Part shown: piece by piece, positions 16,102 through 23,451 of the stretch | Numbering within the stretch: position 1 is the stretch's first letter | Layout of the letters: each line of letters begins with the position of its first letter | Source: Thioalkalivibrio sp. ALJ24 | GTDB taxonomy: Bacteria; Pseudomonadota; Gammaproteobacteria; Ectothiorhodospirales; Ectothiorhodospiraceae | Direction of reading: 5' to 3' | Assembly: GCF_000377785.1 (NCBI RefSeq) | Contig: NZ_KB898726.1 | Span: 275,801-339,800 of the forward strand | DNA: 64,000 bases | Translations under genes and position numbers: made by a program | The notes under the pieces: model-generated | The model's database searches: none | What the model was told of the DNA's origin: nothing | The model's input: only the letters and a program-made list of their open reading frames with translations

Positions 16102-16412
16102 TCCACCTCCTTTGGCCACCAGGTCACGCCGGTCCGATGGGTCATCACGTCGCGGCGGGATGGACCGCGCTCCACGAGGCCGGCTGTCTCTGCGTCCGGC
16201 AGTCGGCGTGCGATCATGTAGCGGTCGAGGCCCATGCTCTCCGCGGTGCGCGTGCGGGACAGCTCCGAGCTGGTGAGCCCGGGGTGGCAGCGCAGGAGAT
16301 CCACGGTCGCGAGCATCTGCTGGTGACGCTTGCCGCTGGCCGTGATCTCGCGCTCGGCCACCGCGCTGGTGCCGGGGTCGGTCGGCCGGCTTGCCGGGGT
16401 TTCGATTCGCAT
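16098..16412 (-). CDS. Small winged-helix DNA-binding protein
   Basis: A 104-residue protein whose middle part, LATVDLLRCHPGLTSSELSR then MGLDRYMIARRLPDAETAGL, is a winged helix ending in a beta wing (LVERGPSRRD). It resembles small phage transcription or replication accessory proteins rather than a named family. The ATG at 16,412 overlaps the preceding stop as TGATG. It lies between the helicase-loader and NinB-like genes in the early rightward lytic operon. Confidence 0.55.
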   Translation of the reverse strand: MRIETPASRPTDPGTSAVAEREITASGKRHQQMLATVDLLRCHPGLTSSELSRTRTAESMGLDRYMIARRLPDAETAGLVERGPSRRDVMTHRTGVTWWPKEVE

Positions 16413-17173
16413 CACGCTCCCTCCGCTCTTCTCGCTGCCGCACGGGCCGCCTCACGGCGCCTGCGCACTTCCTGGGTTTCCTCGATCTTTCCGCTGTGGT
16501 CGCTTTCCCCCAAGAGCTCCTTGATACCTCGCAAACGTTTCTGGGCGTCTTCCACGCTCGTCGGCTCCCCAACGCCACCAGTCAGAAGACCGGCCACTTC
16601 ATCGGCCATGCCCTCTTCGGGTGGCGGCAGCAGGTTCTTCGCCTGGTCGTGCGTAATCAGGCCTCGCTCTTCGGCATGCGTAATGGCGTCCCGCCGGAGA
16701 TCCGGGTCATGTCCGGCCGACACCCGGACCCGGGGGCTGCGCCCCTCCTCAAGGGCCGCGCGCACCTCACGCCGGTAGGCTTCGCGGAAAGCCATGCGAG
16801 CCCCCACCTCGTCGCCTGCCTCAGCAATCGGCCGTGCAATGCCCCAAGCCGCGGCGATCTCGTCGTTCCAGATCACAGTGTCGTTCTCGTCCATCGCCCG
16901 CAGCGCCGTGGACCAGGCCTCGTCGGACTCAGGCCACTGGCTGGCCTGGCGGGATTCGATGTGCGCGATCACGTCGGCAGGCTTCGGCGCCCAGCGGCCA
17001 CGGTCGGGGTCTTGAAGGTGCGCTTGCAGACCAGCCCGCACCTCCTCAATAGGGTGCTTCTCGAGGGTGGCCCACCACATGCGTAGCGCCCCGTCCGATA
17101 CCGTCTTGTCGTAGAACTCCATGGTGTGGCGAACGATGTCGCCGAACAGCTTGGCGTCGGTATTCGGGTTCAT
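16412..17173 (-). CDS. Replication protein, probable helicase loader (lambda P/G39P-like)
   Basis: A 253-residue protein directly downstream of the O-like initiator. The N-terminal part, HTMEFYDKTVSDGALRMWWA then LEKHPIEEVRAGLQAHLQDP, plus GRWAPKPADVIAHI, is typical of phage proteins annotated as helicase loaders of the G39P type. The C-terminal half is charged and helical. The start at 17,173 makes an ATGA overlap with the initiator gene. By lambda analogy it would bring the host DnaB helicase to the phage origin. Recognition is by pattern and position. Confidence 0.58.
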   Translation of the reverse strand: MNPNTDAKLFGDIVRHTMEFYDKTVSDGALRMWWATLEKHPIEEVRAGLQAHLQDPDRGRWAPKPADVIAHIESRQASQWPESDEAWSTALRAMDENDTVIWNDEIAAAWGIARPIAEAGDEVGARMAFREAYRREVRAALEEGRSPRVRVSAGHDPDLRRDAITHAEERGLITHDQAKNLLPPPEEGMADEVAGLLTGGVGEPTSVEDAQKRLRGIKELLGESDHSGKIEETQEVRRRREAARAAARRAEGA

Positions 17174-17979
17174 TCCGCCCTTCCTTTCGCCCACTGGACG
17201 AACGAATCAACAGCCTCCTGGTTGCTGGCGACTTTCGGTTGACCCTGCGGCCCATCGCGCTGGATCTCGTCCTGCCATCGCTCCTGGTTGAGGTAGGTCA
17301 GCGGGTTCGGAATGAATCCCTGGCGCCACCCGGAATCTGTTCCGGCTCGAAGCTGGACGTCGGCAATGATCTCGTCGGCTCGTCCATCCAGCCGCTTGCG
17401 CGTCCATGCTTCCTTGGCTGGCTTCTTGCCCTTCTTCTTCGGGTACTGCTGCCAGAATTCCTCGAAGCGATCCGAGGTCGAATGAACAAGCCGCGGTTCG
17501 CCAGAACCGCTCGCGCCTTGCGCGCCTGTTCCCTGTTCCTTTTCCCCTGTTCCCTTTCCCTTTCCCCTTCCCTTTCCTGTATCACCCCGGGAATCACCGC
17601 CGTATTCGCCGGGAATACTTGGCTTTTCCTCATGCGTATCTGCTTGATCTGGGGCCGGATATTGACCATCCGCTGTGGCTTCTTTTCCCTGTATCCGCTG
17701 GTGCTTGGTGAAACCGGGGATATGGCCGTAGCTTTTCCCGTCGACGCGGTACAAAATCACGTACCCACACCCCTCCAGTTCCTCGAGAAGCGACGGGATA
17801 TTCACCTCTGATTCCCAGGGGAACGCATGGGCATGGATCTGCATCGGGATTGCTCTGAACACGCCGTTCTTGTCGCACAGCTGAAGAAGAGCGATTGCCA
17901 GCAGGCGGGCATGCGGTGAACATGCGGCCAAATCTTCGTCCTGCCAGAACTCAGGCTTGATTGTTCGAATTCGAGCCAT
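17170..17979 (-). CDS. Phage replication initiator, O-like
   Basis: A 269-residue protein. The N-terminal winged-helix domain begins MARIRTIKPEFWQDEDLAAC and continues ARLLAIALLQLCDKNGVFRA, a hallmark of phage replication initiators. A low-complexity glycine/lysine linker (GKGRGKGKGTGEKEQGTG) lies near residues 135-155, and a C-terminal DnaT/DnaD-like part (FEEFWQQYPKKKGKKPAKEA) ends in NPLTYLNQERWQDEI. AGGATATCAG precedes the ATG. The repetitive linker-coding DNA (17,520-17,590), with T/C runs and near-repeats, is where an internal origin of lambda type could lie, but no iterons were proved. Confidence 0.82.
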   Translation of the reverse strand: MARIRTIKPEFWQDEDLAACSPHARLLAIALLQLCDKNGVFRAIPMQIHAHAFPWESEVNIPSLLEELEGCGYVILYRVDGKSYGHIPGFTKHQRIQGKEATADGQYPAPDQADTHEEKPSIPGEYGGDSRGDTGKGRGKGKGTGEKEQGTGAQGASGSGEPRLVHSTSDRFEEFWQQYPKKKGKKPAKEAWTRKRLDGRADEIIADVQLRAGTDSGWRQGFIPNPLTYLNQERWQDEIQRDGPQGQPKVASNQEAVDSFVQWAKGRAE

Positions 17980-18361
17980 CTGATATCCTTATGTCCGTGT
18001 AGTTGATGAGCCCCGGCACTTGGCCCGCCAGCCAGCCGGGGCTTTTTTGTGGTCTCCACCCGGAGAAAGGCCGGAGGTTGGACCCCGGCAACCGGCGGAG
18101 GAAGTCAGCAGGCTGTTGACCCGGCCTGCCAGCGGGGATTCGGGTCCGGATGCGCTGCGCCATGTCGGCGCGCATCACAGGGTGCTGCTCTTCCAGCCAT
18201 CGCCGGATCTCGACCTCCGACCAGGTGGCCGCAGTGTCCGCCAGCCGATCCCGCGCACGGTCCTCGGCCTCTGCCGCGCGCTGGATCGGCGTGCAAATCA
18301 TCAGTGGGATGCCCTCGGCGGGCAGGTGATCTTCCAGGGGAATCTCGGGGTTCCAGCTCAT
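17951..18361 (-). CDS. Small early protein of unknown function
   Basis: A 136-residue frame starting MSWNPEIPLEDHLPAEGIPL. It has a helical acidic middle (QRAAEAEDRARDRLADTAA, then WSEVEIRRWLEEQHPVM) and a basic proline-rich tail. The ATG overlaps the CII-like stop as ATGA, and its end overlaps the initiator gene by 29 bases. The N-terminal 90 residues look like real protein. The last 30 residues are read through a GC-rich hairpin and may be poorly conserved. No family recognised. Confidence 0.55.
   Translation of the reverse strand: MSWNPEIPLEDHLPAEGIPLMICTPIQRAAEAEDRARDRLADTAATWSEVEIRRWLEEQHPVMRADMAQRIRTRIPAGRPGQQPADFLRRLPGSNLRPFSGWRPQKSPGWLAGQVPGLINYTDIRISDGSNSNNQA
18009..18048 (+). terminator. 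Plus-strand rho-independent terminator-like hairpin
   Basis: AGCCCCGG (18,009-18,016) pairs with CCGGGGCT (18,036-18,043) and is followed by a run of six T on the plus strand. All annotated genes here are on the minus strand, so it faces against them and would stop an antisense transcript running out of the lytic operon. Confidence 0.6.
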
Positions 18362-18744
18362 GCATCACCTCCTTGCAGGCGCTCCATCCGTTTGACGACC
18401 TGCTCCATGGCCTTGGCCGCGGCGATGTATTCGCGCTGCAATTCGCTCTGCTGTTCTTCCGGCGTTACCGGCTTCGGCTCCGCGTACCCCGCGGATTCGG
18501 CCAGGTGAGCCATTGCGGTATGCACGCCAGCGCGCGAGCCCGCCTGCAGCAGCCACACCAGCTCGCCGAGCGAAAGTTTCTCGGCGCGCTCCGTATCCAG
18601 GCAGTGGTTTAGGTGCCGAGCGCCATCCGTGATGGACTTGCCCGGCCACAGATCGGACGCCACCCTCTTCGGGCCGCCGAGCGCCATCACTACAGTGCGC
18701 AGTGCCTCTTCCAGGCTGTCGTGCCACAGGTCCTCTTGTTTCAT
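18358..18744 (-). CDS. CII/CP76-like phage regulatory protein
   Basis: A 128-residue protein starting MKQEDLWHDSLEEALRTVVM at an ATG preceded by GAGGGGG. LGGPKRVASDLWPGKSITDG then ARHLNHCLDTERAEKLSLGE and AHLAESAGYAEPKPVTPEEQ match the CP76-type family, helical regulators in the cII position of many proteobacterial prophages. It follows the Cro-like gene after a tR1-like terminator, the arrangement that in lambda puts cII under antitermination control. Its likely job is establishing lysogeny or early control. DNA targets are unknown. Confidence 0.72.
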   Translation of the reverse strand: MKQEDLWHDSLEEALRTVVMALGGPKRVASDLWPGKSITDGARHLNHCLDTERAEKLSLGELVWLLQAGSRAGVHTAMAHLAESAGYAEPKPVTPEEQQSELQREYIAAAKAMEQVVKRMERLQGGDA

Positions 18745-18800
18745 GGTTTCCCCCTCGGTCCGTCTTGGTGGTATGGCGTGGGAAAGCCCTCCGGTGCCAC

Positions 18801-18828
18801 AAAAAAAGCGCACCCAAGCAGGAGCGCT
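18801..18828 (-). terminator. tR1-like terminator between cro and CII-like genes
   Basis: On the minus strand AGCGC (18,828-18,824) pairs with GCGCT (18,811-18,807), with an extra CC/GG inside after one mismatch, followed by a run of seven T. It lies 15 bases after the Cro-like stop and would stop early transcription unless antiterminated. Confidence 0.7.
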
Positions 18829-18842
18829 TCGTCATGCGCCAT

Positions 18843-19100
18843 TCAGGCCGACTCCTTCGCACGAACGCCGCCATCGCGCTCTACGGGGGAGAAGATGTCG
18901 GGCCGCAACTCCTCGGCCCGAACCCCCGTAAGAGCCTCCAGTTCACGACAGCGCTTCGCCGGTACACGTCCGGTTTGGATCCACTCCCACACGGACGGCT
19001 GAGACACGCCCATCCGTTTGGCGAGATGGACCTGCGTCGGAGGATCGAGTGACTTCAACGCCCGACGCAGCGCCGCTCGAGTATCGGTATTTCCACTCAT
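18843..19100 (-). CDS. Cro/YdaS-like early repressor
   Basis: An 85-residue protein with a helix-turn-helix, TQVHLAKRMGVSQPSVWEWI, followed by PAKRCRELEALTGVRAEELR, the form of YdaS/Cro-type regulators that favour the lytic side. The ATG at 19,100 is taken rather than the upstream in-frame start because it gives the normal family N-terminus. It is transcribed divergently from cI with 96 bases between start codons, the classic immunity arrangement, and should repress cI from shared operators. Confidence 0.82.
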   Translation of the reverse strand: MSGNTDTRAALRRALKSLDPPTQVHLAKRMGVSQPSVWEWIQTGRVPAKRCRELEALTGVRAEELRPDIFSPVERDGGVRAKESA

Positions 19101-19196
19101 ACGGCGAATAATATCGTCTAAACCTATATCTCGCAACACCGGAAGACCGGCGTGGCCTATGTGACCTGATTAGGGTCTACCTATACACTTGCCGTG
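19101..19196. promoter_or_regulatory. cI/cro divergent promoter-operator region
   Basis: Three CCTAT elements (19,123; 19,156; 19,180) and one inverted TAGG (19,171) lie in 60 bases, including the dyad TAGGGTCTACCTA. Two related strings, TCTAAACCTATA and TCTACCTATA, flank the region. These are candidate CI/Cro operators. TACACT at 19,185-19,190 could be the -10 of the cI promoter, with GTGACC at 19,161-19,166 as a weak -35. That would start transcription at or near the cI ATG. Confidence 0.5.
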
Positions 19197-20123
19197 ATGA
19201 GTACAGAAATCGGACATCGGATACGTAACGCGCGGGCGCGCGCGGGGCTGAGCCAGGTTGAGCTGGCCCGGAAGATGGGCGTCAGCCAAGCTACGGTTGC
19301 CGGCTGGGAAACCGGCAAACACACCCCGCGCTGGCCAAAGGTCGACGGTATATCTCGCATCCTTGGCGTCACCCCCAGCGATCTGATAGGGGGCGGTGGA
19401 GGTAGCAAGAGAGTCCCGAACCGAGACATCGACGGTGTAACGAGTCGGGAGAAGGAGGCATTGCGGGCATTTCTGGAGCAGTTCAACCCAAATGAGGATG
19501 CCTACCTGCAGATCGTCCAACTTGTCGACCAGATAGGGGTATCTTCAAGCCAGCAAACAGCGCTGGACCATCCAGATCATGTTGAAGACATCCTGGACGA
19601 GTACTACCCAGGATGGCGGGACGGGGAATACAGCCAATGCACCCTAGGTGCGGCCGAATCCCAGGCCGCACTGTCGGCGATCCCGACGGTGCAAAACGCG
19701 CGGTGTATCCCTGTGATCGACTACGTAGAAGCTGGCTCCCCGCGCGAGATCGTAGACGCCTACGAGTGCGGCGACGGCCACCGGCACGAGTGGCTCGATC
19801 CGGCATCGGCCGAGGCCCTAGGCCCGCACACCTTCGCCCTGGAGATCCGCGGCCGGTCCATGGAACCCGACTTCCGCGAGAGCGAGATCATCATCGTGGA
19901 CCCGGATGCACCGGTGCGCCCCGGCGACATTGTGGTGGCGAGGGTCAATGGCGACGCTGAGGCCACCGTCAAGAAATACCGAGACCGCGGCCGGGACAGC
20001 CAGGGGCACCCGGTCTATGAATTGGTGCCCCTGAATCCGGACTACGCGACCATCACCATCGACTCCGGCAACCCGGGCTCGCTGATTGGCCCGGTCGTCC
20101 AGCACAAGAGGAACCTCCGATGA
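19197..20123 (+). CDS. CI-type repressor with LexA/S24 autocleavage domain
   Basis: A 308-residue protein. N-terminal helix-turn-helix: IGHRIRNARARAGLSQVELA then KMGVSQATVAGWETG. The C-terminal S24 domain has the catalytic serine in EIRGRSMEPDFRESEIIIVD, the lysine in EATVKKYRD, and a probable cleavage site at the Ala-Gly in VEAGSPREI. It should hold lysogeny and be inactivated by RecA-stimulated self-cleavage after DNA damage. No ribosome binding site precedes the ATG at 19,197, and a possible -10 lies seven bases upstream, so the message may be leaderless as for lambda cI. The linker (residues 70-170) is longer than in lambda. Confidence 0.93.
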   Translation: MSTEIGHRIRNARARAGLSQVELARKMGVSQATVAGWETGKHTPRWPKVDGISRILGVTPSDLIGGGGGSKRVPNRDIDGVTSREKEALRAFLEQFNPNEDAYLQIVQLVDQIGVSSSQQTALDHPDHVEDILDEYYPGWRDGEYSQCTLGAAESQAALSAIPTVQNARCIPVIDYVEAGSPREIVDAYECGDGHRHEWLDPASAEALGPHTFALEIRGRSMEPDFRESEIIIVDPDAPVRPGDIVVARVNGDAEATVKKYRDRGRDSQGHPVYELVPLNPDYATITIDSGNPGSLIGPVVQHKRNLR

Positions 20124-20242
20124 CCAGCTGTCAGGGTTCCCCCTTCCACAGCTGGACCTTCCGAAGAATGCCTCCCTTATGAAGCTCGCCTATGGAACTG
20201 TGTAGGGAGTTATTCCGGCTCTGGTACTTGCCGTCGTTTGCG

Positions 20243-20878
20243 CTAAAACGGCTCGTCGTCTTCAGGCCATATCCGCCGGGAAATGAACAGGCCAACGATA
20301 CGAGCCTGAGGGAAATGCTCTTGCAGGACATGCTGCATCGCTTTGAAGTGAGTGCCCGCAGTCAGCACGTCATCGACGACAGCAATACGGGTTGGCGGAG
20401 GGTCGGCCTGGTCGTGGTCGATGCGGTAAGCACTCACCAACTCGTCGACTGTAGGCCTTTGGGCGGGGCCCCGTAAATGGGCGGGGGCGAACGAGCGGTC
20501 CTGAACCACTAGCTTGCGGCGGTCAATATCGCCGACGGACTCCAGAACCCACCACATGCGGTCGTCATAGTCTGGGTCCGATGGGTTTTTGGATGGCGGG
20601 ACCGGGACGAACGTACCGTCCTGAAGCCACTTTTTCGGCATGCTCTCGCGAAGCATCCTTCCGGCTTTCTGGATAGCTCTGCGTTTGTACTTCCACTCAG
20701 CGGTCCCCCGCTTCTCCGGTCCTTTTTTTAGGTTGAAGATCAGTTGGTTAGTGTCGCTGTAGCTGTAACTTTCTCCTGACGCGTACTCGCGGAGGTAGTA
20801 GCACTCATCGTCATCGCTCAACCGGGCGTGTTCACCCCGTGTAAGCTGATCGATCCGGCTGAAACGTTGGTTACCCAA
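20243..20878 (-). CDS. Phosphoribosyltransferase-like protein, ShosT-like
   Basis: A 211-residue protein with the PRPP-binding loop RIAVVDDVLTAGTHFKAM near residue 167 (two acidic residues then TAGT). An upstream VPVPPSKNPSDPDYDDRM segment resembles the ComF type I PRTase fold. No zinc finger of the ComF competence protein is present. Its start overlaps the stop of the DprA-like gene by eight bases, so the two are co-translated. A PRTase-plus-DprA pair is the composition I recall for the ShosTA toxin-antitoxin/anti-phage system, with the PRTase as toxin. Function here is inferred from that resemblance and from its place next to the prophage repressor. Confidence 0.68.
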   Translation of the reverse strand: MGNQRFSRIDQLTRGEHARLSDDDECYYLREYASGESYSYSDTNQLIFNLKKGPEKRGTAEWKYKRRAIQKAGRMLRESMPKKWLQDGTFVPVPPSKNPSDPDYDDRMWWVLESVGDIDRRKLVVQDRSFAPAHLRGPAQRPTVDELVSAYRIDHDQADPPPTRIAVVDDVLTAGTHFKAMQHVLQEHFPQARIVGLFISRRIWPEDDEPF

Positions 20879-21761
20879 GGTGGTCCAAAATGTCTTCGAA
20901 CGTTCTGACCCGGACCGCTCCCTTTCTCTCGAACCGGGACGGCCAGCTTATCTGGCTGTTTTGAAAGCAACTGTCGAGGATAAAGAGCTTGCGACCTTGC
21001 GCTAGGGCCGCACGGGCCTGGGTTAGCGTTCCTGACGTGTCGCTTGCTTCCACGATGACGGTCGCCTCGGTCAGGGCGGACATCGTCACATTGCGCTCCG
21101 GGAAGAAAAAGCGATTCTGCTTCGGTCCCTGACGCTCATAACGCAGCACAGGAACTTGGCTAATCACTAGAAAATCCCTAGCCAGTTGACTCTGTAACTC
21201 CTTGTTTTCTTTCGGATAGTTGTGGCTCAACGGCGTCCCGATGACAGCGACGGTGTTCCCGCCAGCATCGATCGCCGCCTTGTGCGCCTCGGAATCGATG
21301 CCCGCCGCAAGCCCGGATACGACCGTGTAACGGCTCTCGACCAGCTTCTTGGCTAACTTGCGCGCGCGCGCACGGCCTTCATCACTGGGTTTGCGAGCAC
21401 CAACCACTGCTACCGACGGAAGCTCTGTCAGGTCCCACCGGCCCTGGTAGTAGAGAAGTTCGACGGGATGGCTCGCATCGCGCAACTTCTGTGGGTACTC
21501 CCCAGCTTGGTGCACACGAACCCCGAACGACCGCACGCCGGCACGCCAAAGAACTTGCTGAACCTCGTTTGCCCGACGCTCAGCTTCCTCCCTGGAAACC
21601 AATTCAGAGGGAAGCGCACCAGGGTTAGACCGAAACAGATCAGCAACTTTCTTGAAGGTGTTCACGCCATCTTTCAGCCACAGAGCCTCGTACGCCCCCA
21701 TCTCCAACCATGGGGAGACGGCGGGGAAGTCAGCTGTCTCGGCTTCCAAGGGTAGCTGCAT
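20871..21761 (-). CDS. DprA-like DNA-binding protein, ShosA-like
   Basis: A 296-residue protein with the DprA Rossmann motifs: SVAVVGARKPSDEGRAR, YTVVSGLAAGIDSEAHKAA, VIGTPLSHNYPKENKELQ, FFFPERNVTMSALTEATV and EASDTSGTLTQARAALAQG. An N-terminal SAM-like helical part precedes it. The C-terminal winged helix of competence DprA is absent. The ATG at 21,761 is chosen because the longer upstream frame has no protein-like character. Competence DprA loads RecA on single-stranded DNA. Here, paired with a PRTase in the immunity region, it more likely acts as antitoxin or DNA sensor of a ShosTA-like module. Confidence 0.75.
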   Translation of the reverse strand: MQLPLEAETADFPAVSPWLEMGAYEALWLKDGVNTFKKVADLFRSNPGALPSELVSREEAERRANEVQQVLWRAGVRSFGVRVHQAGEYPQKLRDASHPVELLYYQGRWDLTELPSVAVVGARKPSDEGRARARKLAKKLVESRYTVVSGLAAGIDSEAHKAAIDAGGNTVAVIGTPLSHNYPKENKELQSQLARDFLVISQVPVLRYERQGPKQNRFFFPERNVTMSALTEATVIVEASDTSGTLTQARAALAQGRKLFILDSCFQNSQISWPSRFERKGAVRVRTFEDILDHLG

Positions 21762-21877
21762 GAATTGCGGTCCACCAACGTGAATCGTTCGGGATAGTTT
21801 ACCACGCCTATGCAGGCAACCATGCCCGGCCATCACTGGGGACGGAGATATCGGAATGGCCAGGCTGGCACTGCCTC

Positions 21878-22096
21878 TTACTCCCCCATCGTGGCCTCGC
21901 ACCGTCGCTCCAGGGCCATCATCTCAAGCTCATTCCCGCCCGCGTAGTGCTCCAGCACGCACTCATCGACCGTGCTGTAGCTGCCGGCGCGGTCCTCCCA
22001 AACCGCGCCAGCCGCCATCCCCGCCAGAAACGCCCCGCTAACCGCAATCAGCATCGCCCCAAGCGTGACCGTCGTGGGTCGCCGTTCTTCACTCAT
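21878..22096 (-). CDS. Small single-span membrane protein
   Basis: A 72-residue protein: a short basic N-terminus (MSEERRPTTVT), one transmembrane helix (LGAMLIAVSGAFLAGMAAGA), then a conserved-looking periplasmic or cytoplasmic tail VDECVLEHYAGGNELEMMAL with two cysteines. AGAGAGGAAC precedes the ATG. It reads divergently from the early-left operon and toward the DprA-like gene. Similar small proteins with a DCVLEH motif occur in other phages, but no function is known to me. Confidence 0.62.
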   Translation of the reverse strand: MSEERRPTTVTLGAMLIAVSGAFLAGMAAGAVWEDRAGSYSTVDECVLEHYAGGNELEMMALERRCEATMGE

Positions 22097-22201
22097 GCCG
22101 GTTCCTCTCTGAAGTTGCCCTGAATCGTAGCCGCCGAGTTACCTGAGGACTAACCTCGTTTCCGCAATATCAGGGAGTATCGGCACAACCATTTTCTCCT
22201 G

Positions 22202-22231
22202 TTGACGTAGGGTATCGGTTTTTCCTATTAT
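22202..22231 (+). promoter_or_regulatory. Early-left (PL-like) sigma70 promoter with operator half-sites
   Basis: TTGACG (22,202-22,207) and TATTAT (22,226-22,231) with 18 bases between, 30 bases before the first gene of the recombination operon. GTATCGG occurs at 22,177 and 22,212, and its inverse CCGATAC at 22,240, bracketing the -10. CCTAT overlaps the -10, echoing the CCTAT elements of the cI/cro region. Repression by CI is inferred. Confidence 0.75.
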
Positions 22232-22260
22232 CGCCTTTACCGATACGAAAGGGGACGGTC

Positions 22261-22551
22261 ATGTACGACAAGCCCACGCAGACCAACATCCAGCGCGTCG
22301 CAGACGAGGTCGACGCCGACCCCGAGGTGGTCGCGGCGGTGGCTGAAGGCTGCGGTCGCGCCCTGACACGCAGTTTCGGCAGCCAGGAAGTCGCGGCGGA
22401 ATTCCTGAACTCCGGTGCCGAGTGGGCGGTGACGATCGCCCTGCGCGATCACATGGACACCGTTCAACGCATGGCCAACCGGGCACAGCGCGATCCGCTG
22501 CAGTTCTCGTGTCTCGTGCTGGACGTGCTGCGGGACGAGGCTCCGGCATGA
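22261..22551 (+). CDS. First gene of early-left operon, unknown small protein
   Basis: A 96-residue soluble acidic helical protein (ADEVDADPEVVAAVAEGCGR, then AVTIALRDHMDTVQRM). AAGGGGA precedes the ATG, and a strong promoter lies just upstream. Its stop overlaps the next gene as ATGA. Being first in the operon from the PL-like promoter, it occupies the N-antiterminator slot of lambda, but it lacks an arginine-rich RNA-binding motif. No family recognised. Confidence 0.6.
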   Translation: MYDKPTQTNIQRVADEVDADPEVVAAVAEGCGRALTRSFGSQEVAAEFLNSGAEWAVTIALRDHMDTVQRMANRAQRDPLQFSCLVLDVLRDEAPA

Positions 22552-22667
22552 GCTCGCTGGAGACAGCCTTCGTCGCCCTCGCCTACGTGGCACCGGTGTT
22601 CGGCATGTTTGCCGTCCTCGCAGGCCTGGCGGATGTCTTCGAAGCAATCACCAACCGGAGGTCCTGA
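22548..22667 (+). CDS. Tiny membrane protein, 39 residues
   Basis: Starts MSSLETAFVALAYVAPVFGM and continues with a single hydrophobic helix, ending EAITNRRS. The ATG overlaps the previous stop (ATGA), and the stop lies one base before the ERF gene's GTG start codon region with its GGAGG inside this gene. The overlaps argue for real translation. Function unknown; small early membrane proteins of phages can affect host membrane potential or superinfection, which is speculation here. Confidence 0.5.
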   Translation: MSSLETAFVALAYVAPVFGMFAVLAGLADVFEAITNRRS

Positions 22668-22668
22668 C

Positions 22669-23451
22669 GTGACCAGCCACCATGCAGCAGCCGACGTTGC
22701 CACCATCGAACAGGATCAGCCACCGGTGTCCTCGCCGATGCTGGCCTTGGCCGAAAAGGCCGTCCAGTCCGGCCAGGCCGACCAGCTGGAACGCCTGATG
22801 GACATGCACGAACGTTGGGAGACCAACGAAGCCCGCAAGGCGTTCGACCGCGCCATGGCAGCGTTCAAGGCCGACCCGCCTCGGATCGAGAAGAATGCCG
22901 AGGTGGACTTCACCAGCAACAAGGGCCGCACCCACTACCGGCACGCCACCCTGGACCACGTTTCCAACGTGATCAGCCAGGCCATGGCCCCGCACGGGCT
23001 CTCCTTCCGCTGGACCACGGAACAGGAAGGCAACCAGGTCAAGGTGACCTGCATCGTAGCGCACGAGAAAGGTCACCAGGAGCGCGTGACGCTGGCGGGC
23101 CAGCCGGACAACAGCGGGAACAAGAACGGCCTCCAGCAGGTGGGCAGCACGATCACCTACCTGCAGCGGTACACCCTGCTCGCGGCCACCGGCCTCGCCG
23201 CCAGTGACCAGGACGACGACGGCGGCGACGCAGGAACTCCGGTCGAGAAGATCAGCGACGAACAGCTGAGCCAGATCGAGGACATGCTGGAGGCCACGGG
23301 ATCGGACATCGACCGGTTCAAGGACTGGGCCTTCGCCGGCATTCCGAACGGCCGGAGTATCCCCCTCTCCGATCTGCGCGCCGATCAGTTTCCGCGCGCG
23401 ATGGAAATGCTGAAGCACAAGCAGAGCCAGAAGAACGGGGCCTCGCAATGA
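22669..23451 (+). CDS. ERF family single-strand annealing protein
   Basis: A 260-residue recombinase with the ERF pattern: KAFDRAMAAFKADPPRIEKN, then YRHATLDHVSNVISQAMAPH, GLSFRWTTEQEGNQVKVTC and GSTITYLQRYTLLAATGLAA. The GTG start at 22,669 has GGAGG seven bases upstream. A C-terminal part (about residues 190-260) may contact SSB or the exonuclease. With the next gene it forms a two-component recombination system like lambda Bet-Exo or P22 Erf. Both are co-translated through an ATGA-type overlap. Confidence 0.92.
   Translation: MTSHHAAADVATIEQDQPPVSSPMLALAEKAVQSGQADQLERLMDMHERWETNEARKAFDRAMAAFKADPPRIEKNAEVDFTSNKGRTHYRHATLDHVSNVISQAMAPHGLSFRWTTEQEGNQVKVTCIVAHEKGHQERVTLAGQPDNSGNKNGLQQVGSTITYLQRYTLLAATGLAASDQDDDGGDAGTPVEKISDEQLSQIEDMLEATGSDIDRFKDWAFAGIPNGRSIPLSDLRADQFPRAMEMLKHKQSQKNGASQ

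Noticed and set aside
17520-17590. CRISPR-like or iteron array in the T/C-rich repeats
   Set aside because: The units are irregular 6-9 base near-repeats that encode the GKGRGKG linker of the initiator; no spaced direct repeats exist.
20131-20331. Minus-strand frame between cI and the PRTase gene
   Set aside because: Overlaps the end of the PRTase gene by 89 bases in another frame and has no ribosome site.
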